Part shown: in pieces, positions 23,701 to 35,003 of the stretch
Numbering within the stretch: position 1 is the first letter of the stretch
Layout of the letters: each line of letters opens with the position of its first letter
NCBI GenBank assembly: GCA_017311315.1
Contig: CM029612.1
Coordinates: 54,022,200-54,086,199, forward strand
Source of the DNA: Dendrocalamus latiflorus
Taxonomy: Eukaryota; Streptophyta; Magnoliopsida; Poales; Poaceae
DNA length: 64,000 bases
Reading direction: 5' to 3'
The notes under the pieces: model-generated
What the model was told of the DNA's origin: nothing
Database searches by the model: none
What the model saw: the letters and a program-made list of their open reading frames with translations, nothing else
Translations under genes and position numbers: made by a program

Positions 23701-26700
23701 GCTGATTATTATATTAATGAGACCAAAAGCTTACTTTATGTTGTTCTATATATATGTTTAACATTTGCGAGAAAGGTCATTGTGCAGAGCAATTATACCA
23801 CATTGAATGATTTGGAAATAGGTTGATGTCAAAATGCCTGTGATATAAATATTAAAAGGCAATAAATTCCACCATCAACAGGCAATACAAATTATTTCGG
23901 ATGAATGTTTCATCTGCTACTGAAGCTTACTGTACACAAGCACACACAAACACAGAAGTCAGATGTCTTTGTCATGGCACATAAGCAATAATCAAATACT
24001 TGTGTCTCTTAGCCACTAACAACCTATTCAATCTTGACACTTCTCAATAGGGGATTTCATCTAAGACTAACAGTTATGGCATATGCACAGATTGGATGCC
24101 CTTTTTCATGGCGAATAAAAAGGAATACTTGAAACCTCACATGCTTTCACCAGCAAGCTATTCACATCTTACAGTACAGTGCTAGCTGAGATAACAGCTA
24201 TAGCATATGCATATAACCTGGATGTCTTTTCCCCATCAAATAAAAAGCAACGCTACAAACCTCACTGGATCTAACCACATCAGGCAACTACTCAAATTTG
24301 ATAGTTTCAGATTCAGTGTTACACACTTACAACTGAACATCCCTTACTTCTAGGCACATTTCTGATACATCATATCCCAACCATGGTCCCATGTATCTTT
24401 TATTTTAGAAAGATACAAACTATATCGCACTTACACATGGGCCCTGGCAACAAAACCAGCCTCACTAAAACCAAATTTTCAATGAATTATAACGAGAATT
24501 GGAAATGACTCCATAACTCAAGATTCAGGAGATAACCCCTATTTTGGCGTACCTTTTCCACCCGAGTAAGAATCTCAGGACTTGATGCCACAAGAATACA
24601 CCCTCGTGCCTGAGACAATGTCATAAGATATAGAGCATATTAATCAGCATGTCACATAACTGACCATATAAAAATATGCAAATCACCTGTAGATAGGCCA
24701 TATATGGACTGGGATTGACAATGCGCAATGCACGGTACACCTCAAAGGGGTCAGCAAATGTCCGCCTCTCAAAACGCTGGCTTAGGACTACTTGAAAAAT
24801 GTCACCAGCTAGAATGTGCTCTTTTGCTTGAAGGACAGCATTCTTATAGTCCTCACTCGACATTGATGATTTCTGTAGTGCTGAGCCGAAGTGCCCAACA
24901 TTAAGTTTAACAGAACCAGGAGAAAGAGTTGGGCTACATAAATAGTTGATTGAGATAGGTCAGTGAGAAGCAGAAAATTAGAAGAAAATAGCACTTAGCG
25001 AAATGGAAAAATGGAGAGTTGACCAAGATTCATAACTCACACATTAAGACTATGTAATCTCGATAACAAAGCTTCCAGCCTATTCTTCCCATCTTCATAC
25101 GCTTCATCAACTGAATGATAACAGTCTACCCTCACCCAATGAACAACATGTGTTTTCTACACCAAACAAAATACAGAACATGAGGTCAATGGTTTTAAGT
25201 AACAAGATCTCATGGTTCATTCGAGAGGTAGTTATTGTAGACTCTGCACAAAAGAAGTGTGTGTGTGTGTGTGTGTGTGTTGTTTGTTGACATCAACTAT
25301 TCAAGACTTCTACTGCTATCTAAATGGGTCTTGTCAAGTGTAACAGTCAACATCTGTTCATGGAGGTTAATTCAGAAATGGTGTAAAATTTTGCACGAAA
25401 AAAAGAAAGTAGCGAACATCTGGTGGCATAATAACTAATCACATGTAATTCAATGCCATAAACAAAATACACCCTATATAAGAATATAAACGAACGAACT
25501 ATTGTGATGGCACAAAACCAGAGTACTGAGCATGTTGGGGAGGAGGCATAACTAGTTTGCATTCTTATACCAATTTCTCTCCAACTTCGTGAACATATTG
25601 AAAATACATAAAGCAGGATACACAGTTGGGATACTTTTATGTATAACGTACAAGATATAGCATTGTCTAAATTAGCCGAAATGAATAAAAAGGTTCCAGT
25701 TATCATTCATACCTTTTCAACATGATCAAACACAACTATGTCATTGTAGAGGCCTAAATGGATGTCAGGGAGGTTCCTATCATCCTGTGGTGCCGTAGAA
25801 AATGGAAGCTTCTTTGTTTCAACATAACGCACTGTATCATATGAGAAGAATCCAACCCATCCTCCTGCAAAAGAAATTACAAAACACAGTAAATAAAAAT
25901 GTTGAAAGCATATTCAGTGCCTAATAAAGAATAATTGCCGTGCCTTCCCTTAGAGGGAAAAACATTCAACGGGATCATTTTGGCAGCTTTAAAACAAAAA
26001 ATCAACAACGCCATACAGCTCAGCACTGAACAGTGTCTCGTTTTGGTTGATCTTCTACAATAAAAGCAACAGCAAAAAAATACTACAAATGGAATATGCA
26101 ATTAATCATTTGAAGTGGAAGGGGGATTTGATCAACCCAATGTGGCATGAACAAAAGAACCACGCTATAGGCTTCATGGGAAAGTACTAACAGCACGGCA
26201 GACTAGAAAAAAGTAGGCCACTACTATTGAGCAAAAATGGCGATTTTTAAAATAATCCATTTTATTAATATTACATAAATATACCATCACTTTAAAAAAT
26301 TATAGAAATAATCATCTATTACCATTCGACAGACTCTGTCGCCATTTCAATCTGGGACAGAGCTTCTGTCACCATTTCAAATAGCGACAGAAGCTCTGTC
26401 GTCAAACCAATAGACGACAGAGTGCAACGTCAGCGCCACGGGTTATGTCGCTATTTCAATTGGCAATAGAGACCCCAATCATCAATTGAAATGGTGACAG
26501 AAGCCCCGCATCCTCTGTCGCCATTTGAAATGGCGACAACAGCCAGCCTATAAAAAGGCCAAAAAACATGCATGCATGGACCATCGCTGAAAACATTTCA
26601 AATGGCAACTGATACCCCCGCACCCTCTCGCCGGTCGAATTGGTCAATTGGCGATAGAGTCCTATACAGTACCACGTAGGACTCTACGTAGGATAGTCGC

Positions 26701-27558
26701 CAATTCAAATAACGACAGGTATATTTATGTAATATTAATAAAAATGGATTATTTTTAAAAATTCCAGAAATGGCAAACATATTCTAACCCCGGCTGGAAG
26801 CCCATAAACCTATGACAAACGACAAGCCAATACAACTAACACGTCAAGATCACGGCATTCTCACTCCAGACTAATACAGAAATGTTACCACAAAACGCAT
26901 CAGGGAGGCCACCAATAATCTGTGGATTCCACTGTTCCATAATGCTCCTCGGGATCTTCATCGGATCAGGCGCAAACTGCTCCTTCCTAGACTTCATCTC
27001 ATGGTCCATCACCGTCACGTGGTTAGCCTTGGCCACGATCTCCATGGCGGGCTGCACACCGATCACGCTGTACCTCCCCTGGAAACGCCGACATGTTCGA
27101 TCAAATGCTCTTGAGACAGACAGCTCTGTTGGGACAACAATGAACAAGTGGATATACGAATCGTACCACATTGGTGCCCTCGGAACCCTGCTCGACTGAC
27201 TCGAACAGGAAGCTGGGCGCCTCGCGGTCGTCCGCCTTGACGAGGCACCGGTACGCTAGCACCGGCGTGAGGTGGTCGGAGAAGATGCAGCGCTTGAGCG
27301 GCAGGAGGTTGCACCCCTCCGCCGCCGCCTTCTTAAACCTCGACTCCTCCTCCCTCACCGCTGCGCGCGCGCACGAGAACACACATTTACTCGGTCAATC
27401 GCAACACACATTTAATCAACCCCGAGGGACTCACCGACGGCGTCGAGCTGGTGGAACATGGCGCTGGCGCGGCAGGCGACGGCGTCGCGGAGGCGCCCGT
27501 GCTGCAGCGGCGGCGAAGGGGACGGCGCGAGGCGCAGAGAGAGCGCGAGGCTGGCCAT
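20732..27558 (-). CDS. ASA1: Anthranilate synthase alpha subunit, chloroplast
   Basis: Eleven exons on the minus strand: 27558-27435, 27360-27167, 27078-26889, 25864-25713, 25156-25041, 24933-24687, 24609-24553, 22556-22404, 21790-21710, 21453-21367, 21055-20732. All splice sites are GT-AG and the phases agree. The total of 1725 nt gives 574 residues, normal for plant ASA. The enzyme turns chorismate and glutamine-derived ammonia into anthranilate, the committed step of tryptophan synthesis, with a beta glutaminase subunit. Residues 1 to about 30 look like a transit peptide. The N-terminal Anth_synt_I region carries FLFES, near where tryptophan feedback acts. The C-terminal chorismate-binding domain has LAGTIRRG (368-375), HIMLVDLGRND with catalytic His398, and FRGDMDIAL in the last exon. 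The start is the first Met giving this leader; the frame is open further upstream but lies in the 5' UTR. Rice OASA1 is the likely orthologue (from memory). Introns 3 and 7 hold transposable elements. Confidence 0.95.
23067..23510. mobile_element. hAT-type non-autonomous element in ASA intron 7, internally duplicated
   Basis: Perfect 8-bp target duplication CTCCTGAC at 23059-23066 and 23511-23518. The left end is TAAGGGTGCAAACGG and the right end CCGGTTGCACCTCTA, forming a terminal inverted repeat. A second internal copy of the left end occurs at about 23329 (TAGAGGTGCAAACAG). The body is therefore an imperfect tandem dimer of a unit of roughly 220 bp, each ending near CCGTATCCRCTC. No transposase. 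Confidence 0.8.
25257..25281. repeat. (GT)n microsatellite in ASA intron 4
   Basis: Uninterrupted GT dinucleotide run of about 12 units in the intron between exons 4 and 5. Confidence 0.95.
26242..26765. mobile_element. MULE-like long-TIR element in ASA intron 3
   Basis: Flanks AAAAATGGC (26233-26241) and AGAAATGGC (26766-26774) match 8 of 9, a Mutator-type 9-bp duplication. The ends are inverted repeats of about 48 bp starting GATTTTTAAAATAATCC and running through ATTAATATTACATAAATATACC. The interior repeats TGTCGCCATTTCAAAT-like words in both orientations at least eight times between 26325 and 26545. There is no open frame for a transposase. The TIR start resembles the element at 17089-17930. 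Confidence 0.7.
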
Positions 27559-27642
27559 GGGAGGGGGGGGGGGGGGGGGAGGGATAGAGTCTAGACTGAA
27601 TCGATGGGGAGTGTGGTTGAGAGAATGTAGGATCGGGGCCGC

Positions 27643-27651
27643 ATTTAAATA
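27643..27651 (-). promoter_or_regulatory. TATA-like box of the anthranilate synthase gene
   Basis: The minus strand reads CCTATTTAAATGCGG, 85 bp upstream of the start codon, and would place the transcript start near 27620. C-rich runs (minus strand) lie just upstream of it (27652-27665) and again directly before the start codon (about 27564-27581). Confidence 0.5.
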
Positions 27652-28594
27652 GGGGGGGGGGGGGGCTCTCTCAGTCAGTCTCAACGCGGCGGAGGAGGAG
27701 GCAGGTGGGGCCCGGCGGGACACGTTGCGGCCGCGCCGGGCGTTTCGCCGAGCACCTGGTGGGCGGCCGGGAGCGGGCGCTCGCGTGGGCTCATCGGCGT
27801 GCCCCGCCAAGTAACGGATTACGGTGCCCCCGGTCCCCGGATTTCCATGGGAGGTTACCTTTCGTTACAGCCTTACAGGCCTGTTCTTTTCATCATAGGC
27901 CTGTTCTTTTTATCATAGTGTATCTTTATTTTTTTAAATCAACAATAGATAGTGAAGATGTTTATATGAATGACATATAGTCCGGCTACTGAGCATACAG
28001 AACGATCTCTATACCTCTTTCGACCGAGACGCAACCTCTGGACCAACTGACGTACCAACGGGACATGCTCGTACGCGACAGAAGATAAGACCACGTATAG
28101 AAAGGCAGACGTGGCGAGAAGATAGCAGTAGTTTAGATGGGTGAGCCATATCGCATCTAGTATGATACATTTTTTGTACTATTAAAAGTTTAATTGTACA
28201 AAATTCGTAATGTGTAAAATTGTAAAACAATTATGAAATATTCATAAATTCATGATTACATTAACTCAAATAAATGTGGCAAATTTGGATCACATAAATT
28301 TTTTAAAAAATTACACAATAACTATGATTATATCGGGAGGCTTCATATAAAATTTCGTAATTTTTGGAACTCGTTTGTTATATGTAAAAACTCATAAAAA
28401 TATCGAAAATGTATGAATTTTGAGCAACATTCACAACGGATAAAATTAACCAAAAATTAAACTGCAAGGTACGTCGTGTCAGAAGGCTGTGCTTAAATTT
28501 TCGTAATTTTTGGAGCTCATTTGATATATTTAAAAATTCAAACAAATAATAAACGAAAAAAGTTAGAGCAGGTAATTAAGCCGGCTACCTGCTG

Positions 28595-28668
28595 CCCCTC
28601 TCACCAGACGGCAGGCTTGCCTGCAGTCCACCCATCGGGCGGTAGGCTGCCTGCCGTCTGGTGAGGGG
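28595..28668. repeat. GC-rich inverted repeat (hairpin)
   Basis: Left arm 28595-28615 and right arm 28650-28668 are complementary over 19 bp around CACCAGACGGCAGG, apart from a 2-base bulge, with a 34-base loop. It sits inside a GC-rich island in AT-rich DNA; probably part of an old transposable element. Confidence 0.6.
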
Positions 28669-29576
28669 ACGGTAGGCGCCTGCCGTCGGTGGCCTCACCA
28701 CGTGTCACCTCCTCAGCGCTGCCACTCGTCCACCGGACGGTAAAAGTGATATTTTTGCTAATACGGTCGGTATCCTGCTATTTTTGTAAATACGGTACAT
28801 AATAGTGCTAAATCTGCCTTTGGCACTCGCTTTTGAGGGGCATTCCTACATCTTTCCACTCTAATGGGGAAAAAAATGCGCAACATATAGTCCCAATATG
28901 CCTGCAATGGTGGATAAAAAGAAGTAAAAATGCTGACGGATAAATTTTTGGGCTGTTCTTAGACACCACATCATGGGAAGCGACACGAAGTTCCTCGAGG
29001 ATATGGTCTGCCATGTAGCATGCAGCAATTGCAATTTGCAAGCCACCTCAACGTATCGATAACACTAAGAACAGCAAGCATAATACCCCATTTTCTGCCG
29101 TCATTATCTTGTTTTCACTTCATACGACAATACCTCATTTTTCTGCCGTCGTTATCTTATTTTTACTTCGTACTACTAAACACTCGTGTTTTTCTGCGGA
29201 TAAAAATGTATTATATCCTGCATGCAGAACCGAGAAACATAAAAGTAATTACAAATGCGCAGCTCCAGACGGCAGTTTACCGACCACGTCTCACGGCCAC
29301 AAAGAGCTCGTCTTCGCCTATGTACGCCAGCACGTTAAGCCGTTGCTGAGATACACCCGGCTGAGCCCAATTCGCATCGTGCCTCCGCCGCCATGCTTGG
29401 CTTGCACCACACCCTTGGCTACATGCTGCAACCCTAACGAAACTTTTGACTTGGCCAGTATCGCCTCGACAAAACTACGCCTTGGCCTAGGTTGCCTAGG
29501 TTGCTCCTCTGCCCGTTGTGCTTGGCCTACCCTACCACCCTTAGCTTTATCTCCGCACCCTAACACCGCTTCCACT

Positions 29577-29836
29577 CAGTGGCGGACCCAGAGAATTTGA
29601 CGAGCCTGGGCGAAAAACAGAGTCTAAATAACAAGCGCTCAGAAACATAGATCATAATACAAGCAAAATATGACAACCACATTAGATTGCTCCGATTCCA
29701 AATGCATCCATCAGGGCAAACATGCAAATATGGAGTATCAGGACATCCAAATATGCCATGCATTCCATGGAACTGCCATGCATTCCATCAGGACATCATA
29801 ATACGAGCCCGGGCAGGGGCCCTGGGTCCGCCAGTG
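29577..29836. mobile_element. hAT-type MITE (260 bp)
   Basis: Perfect 8-bp target duplication CTTCCACT at 29569-29576 and 29837-29844. Ends CAGTGGCGGACCCAG and CTGGGTCCGCCAGTG are inverted repeats with one mismatch. Too short to encode transposase. Confidence 0.85.
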
Positions 29837-31729
29837 CTTCCACTGCTCATACGGCTGGTGCTGTGGCCAAATCCGTGTGGGAAGGAGGAGAGGAAGATGG
29901 GCGTGGGTGGTCGACGATGAGAGGGTGGCTAAGGCGAGCATTGGGTCTATTTATGTAGGCTTTTAACTTTAATTTTGATTTATAAATAGTAACAGTTTAT
30001 AGAAAGAGATATTCGCATATGATTTTACCCGATATAAATGAAGTCTATACAGTGTGTACTATAATCGACTAGTAGATCTCGTCTTGAAAAGACACTCCGT
30101 TTGAAAGTTAGGTACTATAGAAAATAGTTTTTAGAAGTTAATATGAATATGGCCTAATACTTGACATTTTGGAGGCTCTATGCTAGATTTAAAATTAGGC
30201 CATACACTTTATGAAAGTCAACTACTAAAACAAAAATATTTTTTATTTGATATTACAATTGTATACGATTTTTTACGGCACAAAGTATTACGTCCCTCTA
30301 AATAGCAAGTCTCTAAACTAGAACCGGAACTTTTACTTAAAAAACACCATTGTTATAGTATTCATTGAAACAAAAACTTCAATTATCTTCGTAATTAGTC
30401 CTCTCCAAATTAAACATCAATTGCAATTGCTGTCGTTAAGTCTTTCCTAAGTCATTACCGAATGCAATTAGAAGTTTAACAACTTCAATTCATATATGCT
30501 CTTTTTTGCCGATGCAATATTTGCCGAAAATAGTCAACAAAATTCTATATGCATCAATTGCATTTCAAAAATACGTTAGACGTTTCATAAACTTCAAAAT
30601 ATTAGTAGGACCCATATTTTCTTAGGAATGAAACTTTACGATAAAAATTTAGCAAATTAAAACAAAGGGGGATGCGAATAAATGGTAGTTTCCAGAAAGA
30701 AGTGAATAAAAGAGCCGCTCGCTTATTAGTTCTTACACATACCAAAGTATATATCCTGATTTCACAACGCCAAAAAAACTAAAGTACATCACAATAATTT
30801 CCATACTCGTTACAGAAGTCAAGCCGTCTAAGGGCATATACAACACAAGACGTTTACATATAAATACTTAAAGAGAGATAATATAACCACATTATGAGAC
30901 ACCTATGTAAAATTAATTTCCTCATATCCAATCAATTTTTTTGTAAGTGTTTAGATGTTGTACTATCTATTTATGCTATAGTACCTAGCTTTTAAACGGT
31001 ACGTTTTTTAAGACGTGTTATACATGTAAATTATAGTATTGTACCGAGTTCAGTTGTACCGGCCAAAATCGTATGAGATTATTTTTCTCTATGTACTACC
31101 TCTCACGAACAGCACAAAATTTAAAAAGTTCAGCTATAAGCCACAATCCAAAAGAACCCACTTTAGATATGTTATATACTTAAGTATTTGTTAAGCACCA
31201 GTGCCTACTTAAGCATTGATGATATAATGTAAACATCTTATCTATCCTACATGATAAGAGAAAACAGTTTTTAATTGGTAAACACCTTTGTAAGTACCTG
31301 TATTATACATGCTCTAAACGAACAACAGGAGCCTCGCTGAAGCATCGTCGCTGGCGCGGCTAGACGGGCGTGGATAAGCCCTTACCATAGGCTTAACCAC
31401 GTGCGACATGGCATTGTCCGCGCACGTCGACCGCTGCCGCAATAACCCAATGCGGCTACGGAGGAATGGTTTCATTGGTTTGGCTTAGCCCTGGCCACGG
31501 GGCGGTGCAATAGCTACTGTTTTGATGGCTCGACAATATGATGTGGCTTCGATTGGAGCACTAGCCTACTGCCGACGTCCTTATGATTCCCATCGGTGCC
31601 CTCTGCCTGTGTGGCCGTCTATCCACGTCGCAGTCACCGATGTCCTCACATCAACGTTGCTTTAAACAAAGGTGGGTTTTTTTATGCTTTCGTTTTATGG
31701 TTTTTGAATTATGCCTGTACGTGAGAGAT

Positions 31730-32245
31730 TAGGGATGGCAATCGGACGCGGCGAGTACGGGTAGTGCTCACCCATACATGTACCCGTGACCCTAATTTAT
31801 GCCCACGGGTATACCCGCGAAGGACAACGGGCGAAAAACCTCGCCCATACCCGTCGCCTGCGGGTACCCGTCGCCCGCGAACTGAGAGCCACCATCTGAG
31901 AGTTAAACTAATGACAGATACATATAAGCAACTGCTAGTGCTAGGAAATATGATAGCTATCAAAAAAGTTTATAACAATCAATAGCAATTAGAGATATGG
32001 AAAAGTTTATAACAATCAATAGTAATTAGAGATAATATTATGACTGCGCCACCTGTCAATCTATATCGCGGGTAAACGGGCGGGGCGGGTACGGGTGGAG
32101 TTTACCCATACCCGTACTCGTTTACCCGACGGGTAAAGTGTTCCCCCATTTTCATATCCGTGGGCAAAGAAAATATCTCATACCCGGCTCCATTAGGGTA
32201 TTTACCTACGGGTAGACGGGTAAACGGGCACAATTGCCATCCCTA
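31730..32245. mobile_element. hAT-type MITE with ACCCGT-rich interior (516 bp)
   Basis: Perfect 8-bp target duplication TGAGAGAT at 31722-31729 and 32246-32253. Ends TAGGGATGGCAAT and ATTGCCATCCCTA are perfect inverted repeats. The subterminal regions are packed with ACCCGT/ACGGGT words on both sides, while the centre is AT-rich. No transposase. Confidence 0.9.
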
Positions 32246-33565
32246 TGAGAGATAGTACGTAGAAAAAACAAGAGCATGCGATTTTAGCCGATATAGTTGA
32301 ACTCGGTACATGTCTACTATAATATATTTGTAGATTCCACCTTAAAAAGGTGTACCGTTTAAAAGTTAATTACTGTAGCAAGAAGCGATAAGACAAAGCA
32401 GAAAACAAAAAAAAAACCCAAGAGTCGACCAAATCCAGATCGTTGAGGCCCACATTTGGCCGTCGTCACCAAGATGTAGTCGGGATCACTCATCATCCAT
32501 CCCTAGACTGCAAATCCACAGAACAAAGACAAAGTCAGGAGGCTCGTCGCTGCACCAGGCCGAGCGCACGCGAGAAACAGGGAAAGGTGGATGAAGAGTT
32601 GAGTGTTGTGAGAGGAGAGGAGAGATGGCTGTGAGATGTGGGGAGTAGTTCCAACGGTTCTGAGATAATTGCGGGGAGTGCAGAGTAGAATCTCCATAGG
32701 GGGAGCAAGGGACAACGCATGATTCACTCAATCATTCACCACCACTACTTTTTAAGTAGTACTAGTTTAATATCCATACATTATTACAGATAAAAATCAT
32801 ATGATCCACAACATGACAAACTGATGTCACTAGACCTCACCTGCACTATGCTCTCGTCTCCACACATCTAGCCCATATTGGTCCAAATTAGAACATATTG
32901 AGACTGGTAGAGGTGGCCTCACTCGATGGTGATAAATAGGATGACTTAGCGATAGGAATGTCTATCGCAGGCTTGCAAACTTATTAGTTTGTGGCTACAC
33001 GAAAGCTGAGAGATGAGTATAGGTTGTTGGGATACTAATTTAAAATTTTTAATAGTTAATTTGTTTACTACAAGGTGATTTTTTTGTTAGAGAATTTTTA
33101 GGTGTGGAAGAGGGACGTGAGAGAGAAGGTGAAAGCTGGTGGAGAATGTATCACTCAATATTTATTAAGTTGTTCGTTTAAGTAGTAGAGATAAGGACAA
33201 ATATAATCCATGTTGATAAGATGATTGAGCTCGTTTGGTTTGGTATACCTTGCAGCAGTCGTGGTTAGCAATCACAAACTCAATGAGCCCTAATGGATAA
33301 TCCTGCCCTGCCATTTGGGTAATAAGGCTTACTGAAACCTTTGAGGGAGCAATTTGGGCTGGGCCTCTGGGAGTCTGGGCCATGCCAAAGTCATGCTAGT
33401 ATATCCCTAGTCCCTAGACCAACCAAATCGGTACGCATGCTGCCTGTGACATGCGTACTAGTTACTACTACTACCCAAACCAAAGCTGTGATTTTTCTAA
33501 AAAACAGTTACTGCTTCTAACCACATAAACCAAAGCTGTGATTCAGTAGTAGTAGCATCGCGTAG

Positions 33566-33593
<28 letters not shown>
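33566..33593. repeat. (CT)n microsatellite
   Basis: Uninterrupted CT run of 14 units. Confidence 0.95.
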
Positions 33594-33597
<4 letters not shown>

Positions 33598-34068
33598 TGA
33601 AAAAAAGGTACCATCGTGTAGCACCATGCGCCATGAGTCCATGACCAAGCTGTGCGATAGGGGTTGCCATGCACGTCGTCGTCGACCGAAGAAATATGTA
33701 CGAGCACGCAAGTCGTTAAGAGTAAACACGGCACTTTAATACCTTCTTAACTTTTTTGGAGAACGAAAGTCGTCGATCATCACGAGTCACATATCTACTT
33801 TCTAAGCAGGAGTATATGATATCTAGCTGGAGCTACCTGATATCAGCCACAGAAAACGGGCAGTGCACCGGTTCAAAGGCAGCGACTATCGATCGACGAA
33901 ACCAAAGTCGCGATAGAGATCGAGTGGCATATATGAGATCGCAACAGCCAAGCCAAACTTACTCAGGAGTCAGGACGACCGACGAGTGGCCGGCACATAG
34001 GCTCATTGCATCAAATCAAATCAAATCAAATCAAATACGTCGACTTATCAATTTATGTTGTATATTAA

Positions 34069-34286
34069 CAATTATCACAAACGAATTTAAATAAAAATTA
34101 TCTATAATTAATATTTCAGTATCACAGACGGTTCATCGGTAAGAATCGTCTGTGATACTCATTTTTTCCGACGCCATCAATATAGATAGTCTCCAAATTT
34201 AAACTAATTGTGATAATGTCCGTCACAGACGATTTGACAAAACTGTCTATGATTTGACGTCTATTAATATTATTTCTGTAGTAGTG
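34069..34286. mobile_element. CACTA-type transposon end fragment
   Basis: The right edge reads, on the minus strand, CACTACTACAGAAATAATA, a typical CACTA terminus. Subterminal TCACAGACG / CGTCTGTGATA words follow at 34122-34158 and 34231-34240. No left terminus is present. The fragment is bracketed by an exact 16-bp direct repeat (34053-34068 and 34287-34302). Confidence 0.55.
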
Positions 34287-34731
34287 TTATGTTGTATATT
34301 AATCGAAGGCGCGCGTTGAATAGTCGTCACTCACGCATGCATGCGTGCTCGATCGAACAAGTCGATCTTTACAAGCCTTGTATTCGAGTTCATGACGGAA
34401 TCATGCACATAGGGTAGAAAGATTCATGCTTGGGGTACGTAGAAACCCGGCCTGGGCCTGGCATATTCTCTTGAGTTCTAATTGATCGATGCTTCCTCCT
34501 GCGGCAGTAACTTTTTGCAGTGATATTTCCCGGTCATTTTCGATGCAGTTATTCAACATTGGCGTTCCGTGACCGGCCGTGTGGAGTTGAGCTGGCGACC
34601 TCTTCTAGTAGCTTTGGTCAGAGTACAAGTGTATGTACAATCTAGTCTAGAGAGAAGCTGTAGTACGCAAGTGTATGCTAGCGACCTCTTCCTACGGCAG
34701 CAACTCTTGCAGTGATATTTCAGCGGCTTTA

Positions 34732-35003
34732 GAGCAAGTACAATAGTTTAGCCAACTAATGACTATAACACTTGTCCATTTCATCTATAGCATTCAAAAA
34801 AATAGTTCATACAATAAGGTAGCTATTACAATAACTATTTGGCCCCACGTGTAAGAGAGTGAAATGCATATTTTTACGTGCTATAGCTAGCTGTAATTTA
34901 GTAGCCAGCTTCCTTCTCTCTCTTCCTTTCTCTCTCTGCCACGTAAGATTTGGTTGATATTATATTTGCTATAGTCTGCTGACTAAGTCTTATTGTACTG
35001 CTT
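34732..35003. mobile_element. PIF/Harbinger (Tourist-like) MITE
   Basis: Ends GAGCAAGTACAATA and TATTGTACTGCTTT are inverted repeats with small differences, bracketed by TTA on both sides (34729-34731 and 35004-35006), the usual 3-bp target of this superfamily. 272 bp, non-coding. Confidence 0.65.
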
